Below are positions 58,076 through 64,000 of a DNA stretch of 64,000 nucleotides, piece by piece. The DNA is taken from positions 7,024,505-7,088,504 of the forward strand of contig NC_052355.1 in assembly GCF_009727055.1 (NCBI RefSeq). Direction: 5' to 3'. Position numbers and translations under genes: made by a program. The stretch's first letter is position 1; each line of letters opens with the position of its first letter. Below the pieces are notes generated by a model. It was given only the letters and a program-made list of their open reading frames with translations, was not told where the DNA came from and did not search any database. The stretch is from Benincasa hispida (Eukaryota > Streptophyta > Magnoliopsida > Cucurbitales > Cucurbitaceae).

Positions 58076-59247
58076 ATTTGCAAACTGTGTTTGATCAAAA
58101 ACCTCAGCCTTGTTTGCTTGTTAATTATATATGCAATGGTCAATGACAGCAGCATGTATATGAAGAAATCCTTGTACGATAATGGGACGATCATGCGAGC
58201 AATTGTCGATATGCTGTATGGTTGTACAATTACAAATGCACGACTCCTGCCTTTGATTTGGATATGTGCATTTTAACTCAGACTGTAAAGACATATCGGC
58301 GACAGGATAATGAAACAACACTCCTAGCACAATCGATTATTGAGATATTCTCTAGAAGAGAATTCTATGCTAATGTTGCAAATGAGAGGGACAAGGTTTA
58401 TTGCTTTTAGCAGTTATGAATCCCACCAGGATGTCGAGAGGGTATTGTGCGATTTCATATGTTGCCTCGTTCAGTTGAGCTTTTCGAGCTTTGCAGTTAC
58501 ATCCTTCCATCTAATAATAAGGGTGTTCGGTTCGGTCTTGGGGGCTGAATCAAGGAGAACGGAAAATCTCGGTTCTTAATTAACATCGTTGAATTGAGTA
58601 GCCTACTAACATTCTTCATGCAGGTATTGAATCTGCTGATCCTTGGATTCTTAAAAACACTGGTATAATGGAAGTTTGAAATGGAAATCATGAGAAATCT
58701 TAGTTTATTCATTTTTCATGTGCAGAATTTATTCCTCTGGGAAGAGCAAGTTATTTTGGGGTACATTATATTTATTGAGAATCTAGATGGTGTAAAAATT
58801 GATGCTTATTAAGCGATTAATTGCCTTCTCTAATCAAGGTATAGCATTTTTTTTATTTTGGTAATTAGGGTATGGTTATTAAAAATTCATTTTCTTAATG
58901 TGATTGGACTTTGGTGTGCCTTTTAAAGTGTTAATTTAGAGGATTAAACGTGTTTATATAATAGATATAGTTGATAGAAGGTTCTTTTGAATTTTGTTTT
59001 TCTTTACTCTTTTTCTTGTTCAACAACATACCCGAGGATTTGAACTTTTGGTAGATAATAAATATATTAACTAGTTGAACTACCTGTTTTCCCCTTTCAC
59101 AACTAATATATCTTTTGAAACTTGTTCAAATAGTTTTTTTCTGGGCCTTCTCGACCGAGATCAAGTTAAAAATTTGAGAACTTTTTTAGCACATTTCCGG
59201 ATTGATAAATAAATCGTTGATTTTATGTTTATGCCTCCAATTATAGC
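58076..59247 (+). other. PPR 3' region and intergenic DNA
   Basis: No further gene is supported. 58076-58800 may be 3' untranslated sequence, possibly with a spliced trailer, as it keeps moderate GC and short open frames without domains. Beyond 58800 the DNA is AT-rich. Confidence 0.45.

Positions 59248-59304
<57 letters not shown>
59248..59304. repeat. (TAT)19 microsatellite
   Basis: 57 bp of uninterrupted TAT/ATT units. It is probably polymorphic in length. Confidence 0.98.
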
Positions 59305-59306
<2 letters not shown>

Positions 59307-60235
59307 CACCTTCTCGGAAACTTATCAATTGGCTTGCTCAACAAGTTTTTTTGGGTCTCGAGTTTCTGTTAAGACCCTCGATCCTAACTTCAATCGATCC
59401 CACGAACTCACCTCTCACAGAACAGAATTACCACAGCAATTAGAAACAAATCCACAAATGAGGCAAAGTTTTCCTCTATTAATAAACCAACGAACAATAA
59501 CAAGTAAGAAGAAATTCAAGTTCACGATTCACTAGAAGCAAAATAAATTCACAAAACAAAACCAAGAACCCTTAGAAACCTCGTGGAAGTTTGAGAGAAT
59601 TGGGAAATCTCTCCATGAGGACTCTTCTTATTTTATGCACACCCCTTTTGGATTTCTGGTTTCCATCTTTAACCTGCAGCTGGTGGTCCACACTCTTCAC
59701 TGAATTCCTTTCCCACTACCCTTTCTGAAATCGCATTTGCTTTCTCCACTCTTTTCATAACCGAATTTCCATCATCTTTTCCCTTTTTGCCCTTCCTCTT
59801 ATATGTGTAAATAATCGGGGGCTTTATAGCTTCCTCACTCTCACATTTGGGTTTTCTTTTCCTTTTCAACACATCTCTTTGCACAAACTCACAAAAACAA
59901 GGTATATATCTCGTTTTAATCTTTAATAAAACAATTTGGTTTTTAATATGCATGTTGGTGTCCTTCATAAATGTGTTTTGCATGAGTGTTTGCGTAGTCT
60001 TGATGCAAAAACATAACGACCTTGAGATAACCTAAATAAAATATATCTTGGATGAGATATTGACATTTTTGACTGAGATACACTTATTTCCCCAAGATTT
60101 TGATAATTTTCCTTATTATTATCATTTTTTTATATTTGTTTGTTTTTATTTAGGACGTCTTGCATATTTGTTTGCTTCAATGGTGAACGAAAGAAGATTC
60201 AAAAGAATATATAGGGGACCGGTTGACAGGTTTGA
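59305..60235. other. No confident gene; Lys-rich minus-strand frame
   Basis: On the minus strand 59983-59669 is an open frame of 104 codons with DVLKRKRKPKCESEEAIKPP and a YKRKGKKGK stretch. It has no domain that I recognise, and it could be the last exon of an unknown gene or transposon relic. A T-rich tract ending 'tttttatttag' (60119-60153) precedes a short plus-strand frame with MVNERRFKRIYRGPVDRF. Support for either is weak. Confidence 0.3.
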
Positions 60236-60803
60236 TTGTTGATATTGGAACAACGGGGAGGACTTTTACACAAAATAGATAGAATAAGTGAGATAAATTA
60301 TGATAAGTTTGAGTTGGTTATAAGGGGTCTATATAATGTTACGTCAAATGTTTCTGCTTTTGTGATTGGTAATCAAGAAGACCTTCATCTTTTCTTGACG
60401 GGTGATGATGTTTCTCAAATAGCTCTTTTAATGGCTAAGTTACCAATTGTGCTGTAAAATAGTAAGAGTACAATATCATCATTTCCAATCCCATTTAGGT
60501 AAAATATACCCTCATTTCCCTCCCAACTTGATTTTGTATTGAATACCATATGAATATGATGTTGTGAGATCCCTAATTATATTAAATGAAAATGTTGTCT
60601 CATTTGAACTGGGAGACTATACAAATGGGTTGAGGAATAGGAAATTTAGTCTTGGATGTAGATATGTGATGGACGTTAATGTGGAGAATGTGAATGTATC
60701 TAATGTCGAGGTTAATGTCATTGATGGAGAATCATTTAGTAATGAACAACTGATAGATCAACATCTGATGATCATAGAGGGAGAGTCGATGATCATAGTA
60801 TAA
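60236..60803 (+). pseudogene. Possible MULE N-terminal relic
   Basis: Two adjacent frames read EINYDKFELVIRGLYNVTSN...VIGNQEDLHLFL (60290-60410) and, after a break, MRSLIILNENVVSFELG with YVMDVNVENVNVSNVEV, SFSNEQLIDQH (60564-60803). The layout, with a PB1-like start, then '(n)DxDLxxFL' and an acidic linker, resembles the N-terminal part of plant MULE proteins such as that at 7121-7573. No catalytic part follows. Confidence 0.35.
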
Positions 60804-61238
60804 TCACGGGGTGATAAAGAACTGTTGGGAGAGTGATTCGACAATAAAGGGTGAATCTTTAAACCATTTGATCACAAATGGTAGGAAGAGTAAGTAACCT
60901 CATCAACCCTTCATCATCTCATCTAAGTTCATCTTGTCCATAGAGGATGTTCAGATGGGTAACTTGTTTTTGTACAAGAAAAATTTCTGTAAGAAATTTC
61001 CTATTCTTGTCATGAAGAAAATTTGTTGTGTTGGACTTTTTGGTTTGGTTGGAGAACTCTATTTCTCTCTCTTTTGATTTTTGTTGTTGGTTGTCCAATA
61101 GGGAAACGATTGAGGTGGCATCGCTTATTTTCTTGATTGAGGGTTTTGACTTAGGATCGAGAGAAGGGATGTTCGTGTTTGGAGTTGTTTGTAGAAATCG
61201 TGTTGTATTATCTCTCTTTATCGTTTTTGTGTTTGCTT
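60804..61238. other. No gene recognised
   Basis: Open frames exist on both strands (for example minus 61374-60919) but overlap each other and have low-complexity, Ser/Lys-rich content. Nothing identifiable. Confidence 0.35.
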
Positions 61239-61613
61239 GTGTATATATAATCTTTAGCTTTAAACCGTGCCTAGATGAAGTATGTAATGAATATAAAGAT
61301 GTAAACAAGTTTTCCTTGTTTGAACCCAAGTATAAATCCAAACAAGGTTTTTTGGTAAGTTCAAGGTCGAACACAGGGATTTAGTAACGGGCTTGTTTGA
61401 ATGTTTTAGTGATCTCTTGCAGGAAGTGTGTATATATAATCTTTAGCGTTAAAACTAGATGAAGTATGTAATGAATATAAAGATGTAAACAAGTTTTCCT
61501 TGTTTGAACCCAAGTATAAATCCAAACAAGGTTTTTTGGTAAGTTCAAGATCGAACACAGGGATTTAGTAATGAGTTTGTTTGAATGTTTTAGTGATCTC
61601 TTGCAGGAAGTGT
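61239..61613. repeat. 189-bp tandem duplication
   Basis: 61239-61427 is repeated at 61428-61613, both starting gtgtatatataatcttta and ending ctcttgcaggaag, with few differences and a small deletion near the start of copy 2. On the minus strand the unit includes 'tccctgtgttcgacctt', an LTR-end-like block, so it may lie in a minus-oriented LTR remnant. Confidence 0.9.
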
Positions 61614-63059
61614 GAATTATAAGCAATGTTAGTGTAATTCTAACTAAGTACACTAATAATTACAATGCTTATGATGATGAGGTAGTGAGTGTGATTTGTG
61701 TTGTTTAGGTGATCACTAAAAGTAGCAGCGATGAAGTGAGGTAAAAAAGCGATGAATAAAGTAGGGTTAAGAAGATTTGCTAATATTTCCTTAAGCATAG
61801 CATACATAGGCATTCATTCTTCAACTTCTTGCAAGGAATTCACCTCTATATGTCAAAAGTCACATTTGTTCTATCTCTAGAATGCATGCTGAGTTGATTT
61901 TGCACAAAGATCTAACTTTATCTCCAAAGCTAATTCTTTCATTGTTTAATGAAGTCTAAGTTACTTATTCTCTCGAGCAACTGACTACTTGTTACCTAAT
62001 CAAGTTCTCATTGAGTTAGGCGTTGGGTTAAATGCAAATTAAACAAGATGAACTTTTACATATGCATGCTTTTGGAAAATGTTAGTTTATCTTCTCAACT
62101 AATTCAAAATTTAGTTACATATAATTAAGAGATAGAGAACATGATTGAGATGAAATGTGTGGTAATCATATTCATGTTAAAAATAATAGAGTTCTCAAAC
62201 GTGTGGTTCTTAATACAAAATATGAAATGAAGGACAAGAGTAAAAGTGATAGAAATAGATATTGAGTCGTCGGTTGCAAACTCTTGCTTCCTTTGGCTTT
62301 AATACTGTTTGCTAATGATGATTGCTCTCGAGATGAAGAGTGAACACTCTCTCACTTTCTAGAGAAGAGACTAAGTTCTCAATTAGAATCTTCAATGTGA
62401 AGTTAAGAGGTTGAAGATAAAAGTTGTTCATTTTTTGGGGTCTCAAAGGAGTGTGGGAGGTATTTTGACAGAGCTTTCACAATCTCTTGTAAAAGTCCCT
62501 TTCCTCTTGCATGAGTTGCTATGAGCTATTTATAGGTGTCAAAAAGTGTATCATGAATATCTCTCCAAAGATGATCTAACATCTTTACATTTAATTCCAT
62601 GCCCTGCTGCGCCGGTTGATTGTGTCACAGATTCATTGGATCTGGCATGTGATTGTGTCACAGATTCATTAGATCTGGCATGCTTGAGTTGAAGTCGGCT
62701 GCCAACTTGCTTTTTGATTTGACAGTTTACCAACCGGTAGTCATTTTGTGGTTTCATCGCGTACTTCAATCTTCATCGTATAGTTTTTCTGTGCGTGCAT
62801 GTTTATATTGCATTTCTTTCATCTCTGTGATCAAGGTTTCAGCTTCCATCTTTCAAGAGATGTTTGCTTCTTTTTAACCAAAACCTGCGTCAAAAGATGT
62901 CAAAATTTATAAATTCCAGGATATTGTCTTTTGTAAACATGTAATTGCATAACTTGAATTATTTTATGAATTCACCTCAAGTTAACACATTTTCTTTTTA
63001 TTTTCCTTAATTATTTTTAAATAAAAGGCTATAATAACTTATATTTCTACAAGTTATTA
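61614..63059. other. No gene; probable minus-oriented LTR remnant
   Basis: It contains a 33-bp tandem pair (62617-62649 and 62650-62682, tgattgtgtcacagattcat...) and A/T-rich DNA. The 'aacttgattaggtaac'-like words on the minus strand suggest an LTR. No coding sequence is supported. Confidence 0.4.
62617..62682. repeat. 33-bp tandem pair
   Basis: Two adjacent 33-bp copies starting tgattgtgtcacagattcat and ending atctggcatg differ by one base (g/a). Confidence 0.95.
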
Positions 63060-63735
63060 GGAGTCCTGATCTGCTGGTGGGTTTCTCTTGTAAGTCATTC
63101 TTTAGGATTTTATTGGATCTTTCTCCTTCTGTTGAGTCGGTCTTTGATGTTTTTTGGAGGATTAAGATTCCAAAGAAGGTTAAGTTATTTTCCTGGCAAG
63201 TTTTTCTTGGTCCTGTGAATAAGTTGGATAAGATTTCGAAAAAGATGTTTTCGTTAATGGGTCCTTTTTTTTTTTTTGCATCATTTGTGGAAAAGCAGAG
63301 GAAAACCTTGATCACCTTCTTTGGGAGTGTCACTTCACAAGATTCGTTTGGAATAGCTTCTTGCAAGAGTTTGATCTTTTCTTGCTTGTAAGAGGGATGT
63401 TCGATTAACGATTGAGAATTTCTCCTCCATCTGCCATTCAGAGAGAGAGGTCGATTTCTTTGGTTTGTTGAGGTGTGTGCTTTATTGTGGGATCTTTGGG
63501 AGAAGAGGAACAATAAAGTGTTTTGGGAAGTGGAGAAGGACCATGGTGAGGTTTGGTCTTTGGTGCGGTTTCTCTTTGGACTTCGGTTTCGAAGGTTTTT
63601 TGTAATTATTCTCTAGACAATATCACACTTAGTTGAAAACCCTTTCTTTAGTGGAGTTTTTGTGGGTTTGTTTTTTGTATGCGTGTGTTCTTTCATTTTT
63701 TTCTCAATGAAAGTAGTTGTTTTTATTTAAAAAAA
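63060..63735 (+). pseudogene. LINE 3' end (zf-RVT region)
   Basis: The frame reads VFWRIKIPKKVKLFSWQVFL (63147-63206), the start of the region after a plant L1-type reverse transcriptase. After a poly-T induced frameshift it continues CIICGKAEENLDHLLWEC (about 63277-63330) with the Cys/His pattern of zf-RVT, then VEVCALLWDLWEKRNNKVFWE. The 3' end has 'tctcaatgaaag' and a short A-run (63728-63738) as an oligo-A tail. The endonuclease and RT core are missing, a usual 5'-truncated LINE. Confidence 0.8.
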
Positions 63736-64000
63736 AATGTTGTAAAATGTGTAAGAATCTGCAAATGGAAAGTTCAGTCAGTTAAAATTAAGGACTTTGA
63801 TGGGCTTAAGATCACTAAATATTTAAATGTTCACACATGATTGCATCAACCGTAGAAACATGATCATAAATAGGCAAGAAGTTAAATTATTGTTGAACTT
63901 AGAAAATCGAAGTATAAGAATGTAGTCGTAATTTTAAGCCAAAGGATATTATCTAAGACGTTCGACAAGAGTATGGTGTGAACATTTGTTATGAAAGGAC
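63736..64000. other. No feature seen
   Basis: AT-rich sequence after the LINE tail. Nothing recognisable. Confidence 0.5.

Noticed and set aside
59669..59983. Lys-rich 104-codon minus-strand frame as a gene
   Set aside because: Composition is suggestive but there is no domain, no supported upstream exon and no start context. Noted only as unassigned.

Overview
The window is nuclear DNA from a flowering plant. It is AT-rich, spliced and crowded with retrotransposons. Only two host genes can be supported in 64 kb: a five-exon uracil-DNA glycosylase (UNG, minus strand, 11273-19078) and an intronless P-class pentatricopeptide repeat (PPR) gene (plus strand, 56339-58075). The protein features and the mix of long AT-rich LTR-like repeats with Athila elements suggest a eudicot, and I lean towards Cucurbitaceae. 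That family guess is inference only. No rRNA, tRNA or CRISPR was found.

Left flank (1-11272). A decayed Mutator-like (MULE) transposase runs on the minus strand from 7573 down to about 180. It is split by two insertions: a 649-bp hAT-type MITE (6022-6670, 8-bp target duplication) and a long AT-rich TG...CA element (940-5956). The latter is itself split by a 2.9-kb solo LTR (2553-5448). Inside that solo LTR are two exact 38-bp copies of the Nextera mate-pair junction adapter (4752-4789 and 4876-4913), so this stretch is partly an assembly artefact.

UNG (11273-19078). Exon joins give exactly 319 codons with all catalytic motifs. Intron 3 (4.66 kb) holds a rearranged LINE tail with a perfect 38-bp inverted repeat, a tandem short-LTR pair next to a tRNA-Met-type primer site, and a 16-N gap.

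Middle (19079-34670). No genes. It holds a foldback MITE (21500-22010), a truncated LTR (22518-23211) and a pile of at least five copies of the TGTTGGG-type repeat (23367-34670). One copy is cut by a 2241-bp solo LTR (24628-26868). All copies with the relevant segment carry a conserved short palindrome.

Athila nest (34671-53357). A 5'-truncated degenerate Athila element hosts two younger insertions: a 2524-bp internally deleted gypsy element with two 614-bp LTRs (TSD GTTTT), and an 11554-bp Athila element (39535-51088, TSD CTTGT). The second contains a solo LTR of a related family inside gag (42288-43903, TSD AATCA) and an assembly-suspect 207-bp duplication joined by an N. Relative insertion order can therefore be read directly.

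Right flank (53358-64000). Contents are an inverted fragment of the TGTTGGG family, the PPR gene with its leader and trailer, an ATT microsatellite, a possible MULE N-terminal relic, a 189-bp tandem duplication, and the 3' end of a LINE at 63060-63735.
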